Below, in pieces: positions 10,298 through 21,090 of a stretch of 64,000 bases of DNA. Position numbers and translations under genes: made by a program. The number at the start of each line of letters is the position of its first letter. Position 1 is the first letter of the stretch. The DNA comes from Zygnema cylindricum (Eukaryota; Streptophyta; Zygnematophyceae; Zygnematales; Zygnemataceae): assembly GCA_037447655.1 (NCBI GenBank), contig JBBHKE010001453.1:1-64000 (forward strand), written 5' to 3'. The notes under the pieces were generated by a model. It was not told the DNA's origin, made no database searches, and saw nothing but the letters and a program-made list of their open reading frames with translations.

Positions 10298-10852
10298 ATG
10301 CCCACGGATTGGAACAATTTTAATTTCCGTTCCAGGTCTAATCGTAGTGGTGTATCTTTTCGCCCATCACCTGTAGACCAAATCGATCTAGCAAGTATAT
10401 CTAATTTTCCTATAACTTTGGTTCTGGTATCGAGAATATCCTCTGTCTGCCCCGGACTCACGTCAGTCTCTTCTTTGTCCTCCGTCTCCTCTACGCTATC
10501 TGTAGAGGAAACCAAAGACGAGAGCCTCGAGGGATTCGACTCAGGTTCCCTCTCCTTTTGGTCTTCTCCTGGTCTAATTTTTGTCCCACCTCCATACACA
10601 CCGGTCAGTGACATGGCTTCCTCCTCGGAGGGCCCCATGAGCAAAATGCAATTCTGCTTTTTAGGGATGAAGGATACAATGTCCTTATCTCATTTCCGCC
10701 TGTTGTATGATACCGAAATGCGCGATCTGGCATTTTGCTATCAAGATCGATTTGATCTTCGTGTAGCATTCTCTCTCCTTGGTCGGTACCTCAGAGGTTC
10801 GACTCTCACTCTATATTCCTCCAAGTATAATAGTATACTCGCGATGACATAA
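10298..10852 (+). pseudogene. gag-like frame of the gypsy-like element
   Basis: Open frame from ATG at 10298 (Met-Pro-Thr-Asp-Trp) with a Ser-rich N-terminal half and, later, a more ordered part (FRLLYDTEMRDLAFCYQDRFDL). I do not recognise a specific family. Its position directly upstream of a retropepsin-like domain, on the same strand, suggests the structural protein of the element. The frame closes at 10852; a new frame opens at about 10895. Confidence 0.4.
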
Positions 10853-10894
10853 TTTTCCCCTCCTTCTGCTAGCACACCAGAGGTCATAGGACAA

Positions 10895-11616
10895 GTGGAT
10901 ATTATGTTTCAGGCAGCTTTTCCCGAGGTTGTGGATGCCCAAGGTAATGTCCTAGTTCTCGCTGTCCTGGAAATTCCTCGGCAATATGCTGTGGCTGCAC
11001 GTGCTGCTGTCCCAGCACGATTAGGGATGACGATTCCGTTGCGAGATCCCTTTTCTGCCATGATTGATGAGGCCCCCAAGGCCTCTCCCTTTCCTAATGA
11101 GGTTCCCAAAGCCTCTCCCCTTGTTGACGAGTTCGCTTCAGCCGCCGCTTTGAAGGCGTTGCAACTGAACCGTAGTCTTTCAGTCATTTAGCCGGTTACC
11201 GCGGATGAGCGCCGTGACTTTGATCCTCACATCAGTTTCCTGGACAATTCTCGAATGTCCTTCTCTGTTAATGGTGTTTCTCCTTCTCTCCCTCTCATGA
11301 ACACTCGAGCCAAACCCGTGATCCTTGGATCCGGATTTGCGCTCAAGCTTGGTCTGACAGCAGACAAGCTCCAAGCCACGTCTACTAGGCTTCTTACTTC
11401 AGTCGGTACCACGGAGTCGGTGTTTGGAATTACCAAGGACCCGCTTGTCTTTCGGTTTCACAACGGAACCGAGAGTGAGTTTGTAGAGGTTTCTGTCCGA
11501 GCATTAGTCACCAAATCAAACGACTACGAATGCTTAGTGGGACAGGATATTATCTTCCGAATCAGTGGAGGAGTAGATACGCATGATCAGACCTTCTCCT
11601 ACCGTCCCTCTAATTT
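10895..11616 (+). pseudogene. retropepsin-like region with lost catalytic triad
   Basis: One reading frame interrupted by a single stop (11189-11191). It contains the pattern of a plant retroelement aspartic protease: PLMNTRAKPVILGSGFA, then LTSVGTTE and YECLVGQDI, ending in a YRP motif. The expected Asp-Thr-Gly is Asn-Thr-Arg, so the enzyme would be inactive. The frame is cut at about 11616, where copia B LTR sequence begins. Confidence 0.6.
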
Positions 11617-12172
11617 TATGGATGTGGCGCCAGGTCATGCAACGTCCATAAAACGTCAAAGTGACCATTCCGCGATCTCGACAGTGATATGCGTTGTCGG
11701 ATTAAATTCGACATTAAATGTCGACCGTCGAAACAAATGTCAGATTCATTTGTTTTGTGTGCAATGACGTCCGCACTGAAATACTTTAACTAGTTCTATG
11801 TTTATTTTTTCATATTTCAGTAAATCGGTTTCAAGATCATGTATGAGTTTAAATACGTATCACACTCTATGTATTTTAACGGACTTCACGACAAACTAGC
11901 TAGAGCTACCTGCTACGCCGATCTCTACCGGTCGGAGGTTTACGTCCTGCCGGACTCAACCTTTTGTTTGAGAGTGACATTTGTCACTCTTTCGTCTTAC
12001 ATGCATAACTAAGGCAGCCATGGCTTAACCACCCTCTCAATCCTTCAGTTACTACAACAAGTATGGGGGCTAAAGAGAGGAGGTGAAGAAAAACTGTCTG
12101 CCTTTTTCTTTTTCCTTTTATACTAACCTATTTATACTTAGAAAATACTGTAGAAATCAATCAATTTCAACA
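11617..12172 (-). repeat. LTR of element B (3' LTR, truncated)
   Basis: Matches 21295-21846 closely, from TTTATGGATGTGGCGCC to TTTCAACA. At about 556 bp it is roughly half the length of LTRs of related elements, so it lacks the U5 side. A tRNA-like stretch lies near 11885-11960, and a strong hairpin GAGAGTGACATTTGTCACTC near 11968-11990. Confidence 0.8.
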
Positions 12173-12283
12173 CTCCGCTTATTTCTAGTCTAGTTTTAAC
12201 TTTAGTTTTAGACCACATTTTTCTCTGCAAAATTTCCATTTAGGAGACGGCACTGGTTTTATCATCATATCAGCCACCATTTC

Positions 12284-13264
12284 CTAATCATATCTATAAA
12301 CAAGATTCACAATCTTATACTCAACCTTTTCCCTCACAAATCTCAAACGTATGTCCATGTGCTTAGCTTTGAAATGATGTTTTGGATAAGCTGCAGTTGG
12401 TATGGCAGCTTTATTATCACAAAACATCTCATGCACTCCCTCCTTCATATACCCCAGTTCTTGCAACAAGGACTTGACCCACATCAATTCTTTCACAGCA
12501 AAACAAGAGGCCATATAAACCGCCTCCATTGTAGACTGAGAAACCACCTTTTGTTGCTTAATGCTCCAACAGCAAACACCTTCCCCCACATACAACACAT
12601 ATCAAGAAGTGCATCTTCTCATAGGTGCGTCCTCATAACTAACATCACTCCAAGTAGTGATGTCAGTGTGCTCCCCTCCCAAATGCAAGCATAACTCACT
12701 GGTTCCCACCAGATATCTCATGACTCTCTTGGCTGCCTCGCAGTCTCTCTTCCTACGATCATTAAGACTCCTACTCAGGACTCCTACTGTTGCCGCTATC
12801 TCCACCCTGGTACAATTCATAAAATAGATCAAACTTCCTACGACCTGTCTATAAGGGATAGACTTCATAAACTCTCTCTCCTCTAAACTCATCTGATCAT
12901 CTAAGATCATCATTCCTCCTTCTACACTCCCATCACTTACTTTTTTCAAGTCTATGAGAGTGGTACAATTGTTAGCCTTTTCCATCAGGAATTTTTCAAG
13001 TATATTACCTATTGCTTCTTTCTGAGTAAGTCTGACAATCTTTTTTCCCCTATCTCTCTCCATTTGGATCCCCAAAATGTATTTTGCCTCACCTAAATCC
13101 TTCATATCAAATCTGCTCCTAAGATCTTTCTTTAGCCTATTGATCTTCTCCAAAGACTTACTCAATACAATCAAATCATCCACATAAATTGCAATAAAAA
13201 TGACATCATTCTCATCTTCAAACATATAGATAGAATGGTCAGAGCTGATTTCGATATATCCCAA
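12284..13264 (-). pseudogene. copia RT (C-terminal part) and RNase H (element B)
   Basis: A single frame with one internal stop at 12599-12601, replacing the Gly of the CTSGYVLYVGEG block. From 13264 it carries IAIYVDDLIVLSK, an intact YVDD active site, KDLGEAKYILGIQMERDR, LTQKEAIGNILEKF and YRQVVGSLIYFMNCTR. It continues into RNase H with a degenerate WSDVSYED, STMEAVYMA and CDNKAAI. The first RNase H Asp is kept, but AEY is AVY, so RNase H would be impaired. Confidence 0.88.
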
Positions 13265-13268
13265 ACCA

Positions 13269-14700
13269 GTGAGAAACTCATCTAGTTTCTTATTCCACTG
13301 TCGGGGAGCCTGCTTCAGTCCATATAAGGACTTTATCAGCTTGCAGGATTTGCTCTCTTATCCTTCCTCCACAAACCCCTCACGTTGCCTCATGAAAATT
13401 TCTTCCTCTAACTCACCATTGAGAAAAGCAGTCTTAATTTCCATCTGGTGTATTTCCATGTCTTACGTTGCTGCCTGACTGAGGAGAATCCTTATTGATG
13501 GGAACCGAACAATTGGAGCAAATGTCTGCACATTGTCAATCCCCTTCTTTTCGGTAAACACTTTCGCTACCAATCGAGCCTTATATTTCTCAATGGTATT
13601 ATCTGGGTTCAGTTTTAGTTTAAATACCCATTTACACCCAATAAGTTTTTCTGTTTGGACGACAATCCATTAGCTCCCAAGTATTTGCTTCCATGATCTA
13701 AGCCATCTCATCATTTATGGCTCTAATCTACCTTTCTTTCTCATGACTATTTACTGCCTTCGAGCAAGACTGAGGCTCATCTGGGTAAGATAGCTTAGTT
13801 ACCTTATGAGCGGCCTATTTTTCTTGTATCCTTTTGCTGCTCCTTCTTCCTCCCTCAAACTCCGAAGCTGGAATGGATGGAAGTCTTGGATTTCTCCTTA
13901 CTGTCTCATCGGCTCCCTGTCCATGGGAGCCGGTTCTGGTCCCACTTCTTCTATCTCCTCGAAGTCCATATGAGTATGTGAGATTTCTGGTAAGTTTGTT
14001 GTATCTCACATCTCCTCTGAATCCGCAATCACGGTTTCATTCATGTCCTTTTCGAGAACGACCGAGTTCTCCTCACTCTCGAACTCAAATCTCATTCTTA
14101 TCTTCTTTGTATATTTGAGAGGGTCATATGACTTCCCTTCATCCATGACAACTAGGTGTTTGACTAGAATGATATCTTTCTGTGCTAAGTCATAAACTCT
14201 ATATCCTTTGACATCCTCATCATATCCCACAAAGTATCCAGGTTTTCCCTTAGCATCTAGTTTCCAGTTTTTCCTATCCGTGTCAAAACTTTAGACTTCG
14301 CTACCGAATACTTTAAAGTGTGAGATATCTGGTTTCCTTCCAACCCATCTCTCATAAGGTATCACTCCCTTTACAGCTGAGGTAAGGACTCTATTCTTTA
14401 TGTAATTGGCACAGTTCATTGCTTCTGCCCAAAATCTCTTTCCTATTTTCTTGTCGGCCAACATACTGTATGCACTATCTCCTATTGTTCAATTCAACCT
14501 CTCAGCTACCCCATTTTGTTCTGGGTTATATGGTACAATTTTTTGGTGTTGCACTCCCTCATCCCTCAAATATTCCTCAAATTGGTTAGAGGTATATTCC
14601 CCCCCATTATCACCTTTTATCCTCTTAATGGGGGATTCATGCAACTTCTCACTCCAAGCTTTATATTCTTTGAAGAAAGTTGATGTTTCAGACTTTGTTT
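13269..14700 (-). pseudogene. copia integrase C-terminus and RT N-terminus, heavily broken (element B)
   Basis: Readable minus-strand scraps in several frames: KLYGLKQAPRQW-like and MRQ(R)EGF near 13300-13400, KARLVAK near 13580, the GYDEDVKGYRVYDL block at 14006-14230, NPEQNG-like near 14510 and DNGGEYTSN near 14600. Many stops and shifts interrupt it. The order matches elements A and E. Confidence 0.75.
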
Positions 14701-15549
14701 TTAGAAAATAGACTCTAGAGAGTATCTAGACAAGTCATCGGTTATTTTCATCATAAACCTCTTTCCTCCAATCGAAGGAACTTTTCCAGGTCCCCAAATA
14801 TCTGTGTGGACCAAGACTAATACTTTCTCATCTCTATGTGTGGCTGCTTTGGGAAAGGGAAGATTCTGAGTCTTACCTTGATTACAGCCACTAGAGTCAT
14901 CCATCATTTCATAATCCCCAATCTGCATGCCTACAACAACCCCAAGCTTTTTCATTTCCCTCAACATGTCAAAATGCACATGCCCCAATCGTTTATGCCA
15001 AATCATCAACTTTGGAACACCAACATAGTAAGCATTCTTCTTTTCATTATTCAGGTTAAGCCTAAACATTCCTTAGCTACCCTTATCAGCCATGAAGTAA
15101 ACTTCATCCCCATACTTAGCTGTAAAGACTCCCTTTCTAGTGAAAGTATCAAACTCTTTGTCATCTAACACAGACGTAGAGACAAGATTTTTACTCAGCT
15201 GAGGAATGTAGAGAATATCTGAGAATATAAGTATAGAAGTCTTTCCCTCCACTAAGACTTTCAGATCTACTGACCCCACTAGATTTGTAGTAACCACTCT
15301 CCCATCCCCATACTCTATCTCTACAGTAGGAATCTTTCTTAACTTAGTGAAGAGTTCTTTATCACGACACATATGCATGGATGCACCTGAGTCGATGATC
15401 CATCCTTCCTGTGGAGCTTCCCGAATTGCTCCTAGGGTACAACTTTGTCTAAGAGGGATCTCCTTCTCTTCCAGACTCTCCTCAAGAAAAAGCTCCCCAT
15501 CCTCGTCAGAAGACTCATCCTTCGTTTCTCTTGTTACTTTTGTAACCAC
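14701..15549 (-). pseudogene. copia protease and integrase zinc domain (element B)
   Basis: One minus-strand frame with a single stop at 15070-15072. The upper part has the protease signature WIIDSGASMHMCRDK, VEIEYGDG and the ILYIPQLSKNLVST block. The lower part has the integrase HHCC module (WHKRLGHVHFD, CSGCNQG degraded to SSGCNQG) and HTDIWGPGKVPS with the first catalytic Asp. It then runs into the degraded integrase core. Confidence 0.82.
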
Positions 15550-16331
15550 AAGTGCTTTTTTCTTCCCTCCGAAAGAACCCCTTCCACGGTTCTCTTGGAG
15601 CCTCAGCTCCGACAGCTAGACACAATCTGCGCTGAAGTGTCCCAGCTTTTTGCAAAAATGACAAAGGCACGTTAGGGGCCTCGGTCCTCGAGAATGATCT
15701 CTTTCCCCTTTGTACGGTTTCTTCGGGTCCTTCCCCCATCGCTCCCCACCTGCTGCTAGAGCTTGAATACTCTTTCCTCCTCTCCTAATCTCCATTGTGT
15801 TTTCCTGCACAGGTATCATATTAACCACTTTGTTCCATTTTCATGAACTATCAGGCATTTCCTGTACACAGTACACTATATTCTCTTACTCATCTGGTAA
15901 CTTCATGATTTGGGTGTTAAATTTCATTTTCATTGTACCTGTCCACCCCACACTTTCCATCACCATATACAAACAAGAAAGATCATTACACTAATCTAAC
16001 ATCTTTCCTCTTTTTTAAGTGTAGCTCACTAGCTTTTGCTCAGCCAACTGGAGCTCCTGAATAGTTCCAGCTCTATAAATCTCCACCAAACTCACCCATA
16101 ACTCCTCAGCCTTGTAAATGTGAAGATGAGGGGTGGCCAAAGGTTGAGTGAGGTGCCTCAAAATGAAGTTCTTAGCATCCATGTTTACATCCTCCCACAT
16201 TTGAGTGTCGTTCTCCGCGGTCTCAATGATCACCGCTCCCAGTACTGTGGCAATAGGAGTAAGGGGTGTCTCCTTCCCTTTCCCCTTTTCGGACACAATG
16301 CTATCCCCATCATCTGCCTCCTCCGCTGAGG
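15515..16331 (-). pseudogene. copia Gag C-terminal half (element B, left of nested C)
   Basis: Broken frames on the minus strand: AEELWVSLVEIYRAGTIQ at about 16100, IRRGGKSIQALAAGG near 15780, and a zinc-knuckle remnant CHFCKKLGHFSADC near 15650. The acidic EEADDGDS stretch at 16310 is the last B sequence before the 5-bp GACGT and the start of element C. The N-terminal half continues at 20551. Confidence 0.8.
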
Positions 16332-16336
16332 CAGAC

Positions 16337-17509
16337 GTTGTTGATATTTGAGTATTTTCTAGGTGTGTATTATAATAGGAAAAATGTAGAGGCGGTCTAC
16401 CTCTAACTCCCTTCACCAAGCCCCCACACTTGTTGTAGTCACTGAAGGCTGGGTAAGGTGATAGAGCCATGGCTACCTAAAACTTTGTAGCAGACAGGTA
16501 GCAGAAAATAGATGGGTTTACTAAAACTATTGACGGACCCAGGAATTGATCCTGGTACCTGCCGTCCGTCAACATAGCCGTTAGCTTTGTCCGTTTAGTC
16601 TAGGACTAGTGCTAGGACGTATGCGGTTTGATAACTATATAAATCTGTATGTGTAGACGAATTCATTTAACGGCGCGAATAGATTCTTAGCACATGGATA
16701 CAGTTTAGAGTAGTACGATTTATGGTACTTCACGAAAATAATACCGCGCATTTTTTTTGTCGGCGAAAAAAATACCGCGCACATATTTTCGACGGGGAGA
16801 ATTAAATGCTGGATTTAATCGACGGCCATGGTACGAGCCGAGATTCCGGAATGGCGGCCTTGGCGTTTTCTGACGCCAGCACTCGCGATGACACGTGGAA
16901 ATGCGCTGGAGGATTGCGGAATCTCCGGAGCGCAAGATAACAAGTTTGGATGTGACATTTGTCACCTGTATGGTCATGTCGTACAGTTTCCGTACATAAA
17001 GTACTCTGGTGCCTGTACTTTTATGTATGGTACAGTCATGTGATTGGCGCCGTACTTTTGTAGAATGGGTTTAGAGAGGGACTAGAACTTAGAATATTTC
17101 TGGTAGGTAGATGCCTCTCCTAGAGAGCACCTTGTATAAATGGCAAACTTTGGACGGCCATAACTATCAATTCAGTTGACCAAATTCACTGATTCTTGTT
17201 GCTGCGGGCTCACGGGAGTCCAAGCTACACAGGGGTGTAGTCGGTCAGAGTTTTTGCCTGCCTGGGTGGCTGCATTTCTAAGGGAAATTCAAAGTTGGGA
17301 ATGTTATCCTAAACTCATATTCTAACTTTGCATTCTGTAGTGAAACTAAGCACACAGAAAGTCTTGTTTCACAGGGGTGAAGCTGTAATGGGGTTCTGAT
17401 TGTCAAGGGGTGAATCATTTGGGTTTATATCAAGTTGGAGTCGGCACTATCTAGATTAGCTTCTTTTGATCTGCGAATTCTGTGTGGCAATGGAGCCCAT
17501 AGAATTTCA
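16337..17509 (+). repeat. 5' LTR of element C
   Basis: TGTTGATATTTGAG to AGAATTTCA. Nearly identical to 19380-20550; the visible differences are scattered substitutions and small indels. Contains TATATAAAT at 16636-16644 and a better placed TATAAA at 17135-17140. A tRNA-like block (complement near 16529-16575) reads on the minus strand, antisense to the element. The Gag start codon at 17490 lies inside the LTR. Confidence 0.93.
17135..17140 (+). promoter_or_regulatory. candidate TATA box of element C LTR
   Basis: CTTGTATAAATGG, about 370 bp before the LTR end. The same motif recurs in the 3' LTR near 20170, and similar TATA motifs sit at comparable places in the LTRs of A, E and I. It is the likely Pol II promoter at the U3/R border. 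Confidence 0.5.
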
Positions 17510-18235
17510 GGTTATGGGCCCACCATCTAGGGTGCCTATGTTCGATGGAACAGACTTCACTTATTGGGAGTTTACGATGGAGGGATTGCTTTTCGAGAAG
17601 CACTTATGGGGAATTGTTTCGGGACAAGTGAGGTGTCCGCCACCGGGCTTTGGAGGAGCTCACTATGGAGAATCATCTGGGGCTGCCCAGAAAACCAACC
17701 GGAGTTCAGATGCAACGGAAGGTGAAGGGAAAGTCATTACCGTGGAAGGGGAAATAGGGGAGAAGGATAAAGGGACACCTATGGTGAGGGGAGCTAGGCT
17801 CTCGGCTATGGTTCCACTTGTGGGGGTTAAAACTGAACCAAAACTGAAGAAAATGATAGGAAAATTTGGGAATATAAAAACACTATAGCAAAACATCTCA
17901 TACTTAGATATGTGTCTAAGTCCATAGCTATCACTCTTTTAAGTCTAACCAAGTCTTCCGAAATTTGGAAAACACTAATTCAGATTTATAAGAGTGAGAC
18001 TATACAGAGGCAGCAATTAGTAAAACAGGAAATAGAGGCCTATGTTTATAAAGGCGGTAGCATGATAGAGTTTTGCAATGATATTGCTGCGTTTTATGTT
18101 GAGCTAGCTAGTGTGGGATATGTAGAATTTGAGGAGAGGAAGATTAATACACTAATCATGAAGCTCCCAGATGAGTACGAAGACATCATTTACCGTATGC
18201 AGGGAATGGATGTCTCCTTACCATGGGGATAATTC
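17490..18235 (+). pseudogene. copia Gag of element C, N-terminal part, frameshifted
   Basis: ATG at 17490, 20 bp before the end of the LTR. It opens MEPIEFQVMGPPSRVPMFDG with the VMGPP residues encoded by the primer site. A stop at 17886 ends the first frame; a second frame from about 17912 carries KTLIQIYKSETIQRQQL and EFCNDIAAFYVEL, Gag motifs seen in the other elements. A third frame from 18223 carries the basic RGKERGALKKG stretch before the zinc knuckle. At least two frameshifts break the gene. Confidence 0.85.
17510..17524 (+). other. primer-binding site of element C
   Basis: GGTTATGGGCCCACC directly after the 5' LTR, complementary to the plant initiator tRNA-Met anticodon region. It is translated in frame as part of Gag. 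Confidence 0.85.
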
Positions 18236-18429
18236 TTGTGAGGGAAAGCACTTTGGAACTTCGTAGGGGAAGTGAAAGAGTGATTGCATTTACAGCTGGT
18301 GGTGACTGGCGAAAGCGTGATGTGAGGAACAGCGGTGACGAGCGGAAGCGTGATGAGGGGAAGAAAGACAAAGGTAAACCTTATCGGAACTTCGGTGGAA
18401 AGAGAGGGAGAGGAAAAGAAAGGGGAGCT

Positions 18430-19373
18430 TTGAAAAAGGGGTTTGCTTTGCTTGTAGGAAACCGGGTCACTATATGGAGGAGTGTCCTCGTTTGGAAGAA
18501 CTTAGAAGTTGGAGTGTGAATGAGGAGGAAGAAGGGGAAGAGGAGAAAGAGGATGAAGAAATCTTGGAGCTTCTTCACATCGGTAGAATGGAGAAGAGAG
18601 AAAAGTACACAGAAATTCCACGAAGGCAACAGTGTGCTTTTGGAGGTATAAGGGAAGTAAAGAGAGAGGAGGTACTGGAGGATGTTGAGGAGTGTAAAGT
18701 GTATGATTTAGAAATGAGAGAGTCAGATCTAGGATCCATAAGTGAAAACGAGAAAAATAAAATTAATGAGGATAATTTTATAGGTTTTTTGGAATTAGAA
18801 AACTGGTCGGAAAGGGAGACTTCAACGGATTTCGAGGAAAGGGGAGAAGTGAAACTAGAAGGGGTTTTAAAGGATAGGGGAGAAGAGGAATATTTAATGA
18901 AAGGTTTAGGGGAGGATAAATATTTATTGGGAATAAATTTAGAAAGAGAGAGTGGAAAAAAATCCATGGGAGAGAGTGAGGAAAGTTCAATTTTTGCAAG
19001 TAATGGGTTTGACATCATTGTAGGGAGTGATGGCATTTATGAAGGTGTGTCTGTAAAAGGGTTAGCACCTGGGCATGTGTTGCAGATTGGAGATGGGGTT
19101 GGCTGTTTGAATTGCAAGAGGGAAATCAGATTTAGTGTGGATGGAAAAGAGATGAGATGGATAAAATCTTTGCTCAGATTTATGAAAAGTGGGATGCTAA
19201 ATAAAATGTGTGATGCAATTATTTCGGTTCATCTAATGCACTGTTTCAAGTACGAGAGTATTTTCTTAAAGTTTTATGAAAAGAAAAGGAAAAGAAATAA
19301 AAAGAGAGAGAGGGAAAGAGGGTGTGTGTTTATTTGTGTGAGGGAGTCGAAAGGAAAATACATTAGAAAATAA
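18430..19373 (+). pseudogene. Gag zinc knuckle fused to a collapsed pol frame (element C)
   Basis: Long open frame of about 300 codons. It opens with a CCHC knuckle, CFACRKPGHYMEEC, reached by a frameshift at an A5G4 run near 18430. It then has an acidic stretch and RRQQCAFGGIRE, the spacer that precedes protease in the other elements. From there short, ordered scraps of pol follow with the rest deleted: KGLGEDKYLLGINLERES (RT), APGHVLQIGDGVGCLNCK and EMRWIKSLLRF plus CDAI (RNase H). Protease, integrase and YVDD are absent. The frame ends in a basic KRKRNKKRERER tail before the polypurine tract. It cannot encode an active polymerase; whether the fused protein is made is unknown. Confidence 0.7.
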
Positions 19374-19379
19374 GGGGAG

Positions 19380-20550
19380 TGTTGATATTTGAGTATTTTC
19401 TAGGTGTGTATTATAATAGGAAAAATGTAGAGGCGGTCTACCTCTAACTCCCTTCACCAAGCCCCCACACTTGTTGTAGTCACTGAAGGCTGGGTAAGGT
19501 GATAGAGCCATGGCTGCCTAAAGCTTTGTAGCAGACAGGTAGCAGAAAATAGATGGGTTTACTAAAACTATTGACGGACCCAAGAATTGATCCTGGTACC
19601 TGCCGTCCGTCAACATAGCCGTTAGCTTTGTCCGTTTAGTCTAGGACTAGTGCTAGGACGTATGCGGTTTGATAACTATATAAATCTGTATGTGTAGACG
19701 AATTCATTTAACAGCGCGAATAGATTCTTAGCACATAGATACAGTTTAGAGTAGTACGATTTATGGTACTTCACGAAACTAATACCGCGCATTTGTTTCG
19801 TCGGCGAAACAAATACCGCTCACATATTTTCGACGGGGAGAATTAAATGCTCGATTTAATCGACGGCCATGGTACGAGCCGAGATTTCGGAATGGCCGCC
19901 TTAGCGTTTTTTGACGCCGCCACTCCGGATGACACGTGGAAATGCGCTAGAGGATTGCGGAATCTCCGGAGCGCAAGATAACAAGTTTGGATGTGACATT
20001 TGTCACCTGTATGGTCATGTCGTACAGTTTCCGCACATAAAGTACTCTGGTGCCTGTACTTTTATGTACGGTACAGTCTTGTGATTGGCGCCGTACTTTT
20101 GTAGAAGGGGTTTAGAGAGGGACTAGAACTTAGAATATTTCTGGTAGGTAGATGCCTCTCCCAGAGAGCACCTTGTATAAATGGCAAACTTTGGACAACC
20201 ATAACTATCAATTCAGTTGACCAAATTCATTGATTATTGTTGTTGCGGGCTCAAAGGAGTCCAAGCTACACAGGGGTGTAGTCGGTCAAAGTTTTTGCCT
20301 GCCTGGGTGGCTGCATTTCTAAGGGAAAGTCAAAGTGGGGAATGTTATCCTAAACTCATATTCTAACTTTGCATTCTGTAGTGAAACTGAGCACACAGAA
20401 AGTCTTGTTTCACAGGGGTGAAGCTGTAATGGGGTTTTGATTGTCAAAGGGTCAATAATTTGGGTTTATATCAAGTTGGAGTCGGCACTATCTAGATTAG
20501 CTTCTTTTGAACTGCGAATTCTGTGTGGCAATGGAGCCCATAGAATTTCA
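19380..20550 (+). repeat. 3' LTR of element C
   Basis: Begins TGTTGATATT after AAAATAAGGGGAG and ends GAATTTCA before GCCGT. Its last 227 bp are included in a later 375-bp tandem duplication. Antisense tRNA-like block near 19572-19620. Confidence 0.93.
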
Positions 20551-21073
20551 GCCGTTGCTGCAATAAACCTTACTCCTCCAATCCTGGTGGAGTTCTCGAA
20601 GGTGGACGTTTCACTTGTCCACTGAGGATACCCCAGTATCGTTTTTCGCACAAAGCTCTTATCATCATGGCTTCCCAATAAATGAACCCAGATCCATAGG
20701 AAAGTCAAAGTGGGGAATGTTATCCTAAACTCATATTCTAACTTTGCATTCTGTAGTGAAACTGAGCACACAGAAAGTCTTGTTTCACAAGGGTGAAGCT
20801 GTAATGGGGTTTTGATTGTCAAGGGGTCAATCATTTGGGTTTATATCAAGTTGGAGTCGGCACTATCTAGATTAGCTTCTTTTGATCTGCGAATTCTGTG
20901 TGGCAATGGAGCCCATAGAATTTCAGCCGTTGCTGCAATAAACCTTACTCCTCCAATCCTGGTGGAGTTCCCGAAGGTGGACGTTTCACTTGTCCACTGA
21001 GGATACCCCAGTATCGTTTTTCGCACAAAGCTCTTATCATCAGGGCTTCCCAATAAATAAACCCAGATCCATC
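20324..21073. repeat. 375-bp tandem duplication across the C/B junction
   Basis: 20324-20698 and 20699-21073 are almost identical, starting at AAAGTCAAAGTGGGGAATG. Each unit holds the end of the C 3' LTR followed by the N-terminal gag of B. It therefore arose after C inserted into B. Confidence 0.92.
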
Positions 21074-21090
21074 GAAGGTGGGCACCCTAG
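20551..21090 (-). pseudogene. copia Gag N-terminal part (element B, right of nested C), partly duplicated
   Basis: On the minus strand from about 21090: ARVPTFDGSGFIYWEALM, LCEKRYWGILSGQV and RPPSGTPPG, the conserved N-terminus of this Gag type. The usual QVMGPPS preceding it is missing because the palindrome joins exactly here. The same Gag segment is repeated at 20560-20695 by the 375-bp duplication, so the C insertion is followed by two copies. Confidence 0.8.

Larger units (their letters stand above)
5987..11616 (+). mobile_element. Ty3/gypsy-like element remnants (boundaries unsure)
   Basis: Plus-strand retroelement remains placed between copia A and copia B. The left two thirds is noncoding and contains two related leader/LTR-like segments (about 6350-7040 and 7870-8832), tandem repeats and T-rich DNA. 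The right third has a gag-like frame and a retropepsin-like domain. No RT is present because copia B replaces it. The class is inferred from the retropepsin-like region; true LTR ends were not found. Confidence 0.5.
16337..20550 (+). mobile_element. internally deleted Ty1/copia element C, nested in B
   Basis: Plus-strand element with LTRs of 1173 and 1171 bp. The termini are TGTTGATATT and GAATTTCA, the primer site is at 17510, and the polypurine tract AAAATAAGGGGAG sits just before 19380. Flanks are GACGT (16332-16336) and GCCGT (20551-20555), a 5-bp target duplication with one mismatch. The internal region is only about 1.87 kb: gag plus a collapsed, fragmentary pol. It is therefore non-autonomous. 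Confidence 0.93.

Noticed and set aside
18575-19036. Ser/Pro/Leu-rich minus-strand frames opposite element C pol
   Set aside because: Complement of a purine-rich coding strand; no motif.
20437-21000. Two 62-codon frames 375 bp apart
   Set aside because: LTR end plus reversed gag of B, repeated by the tandem duplication.
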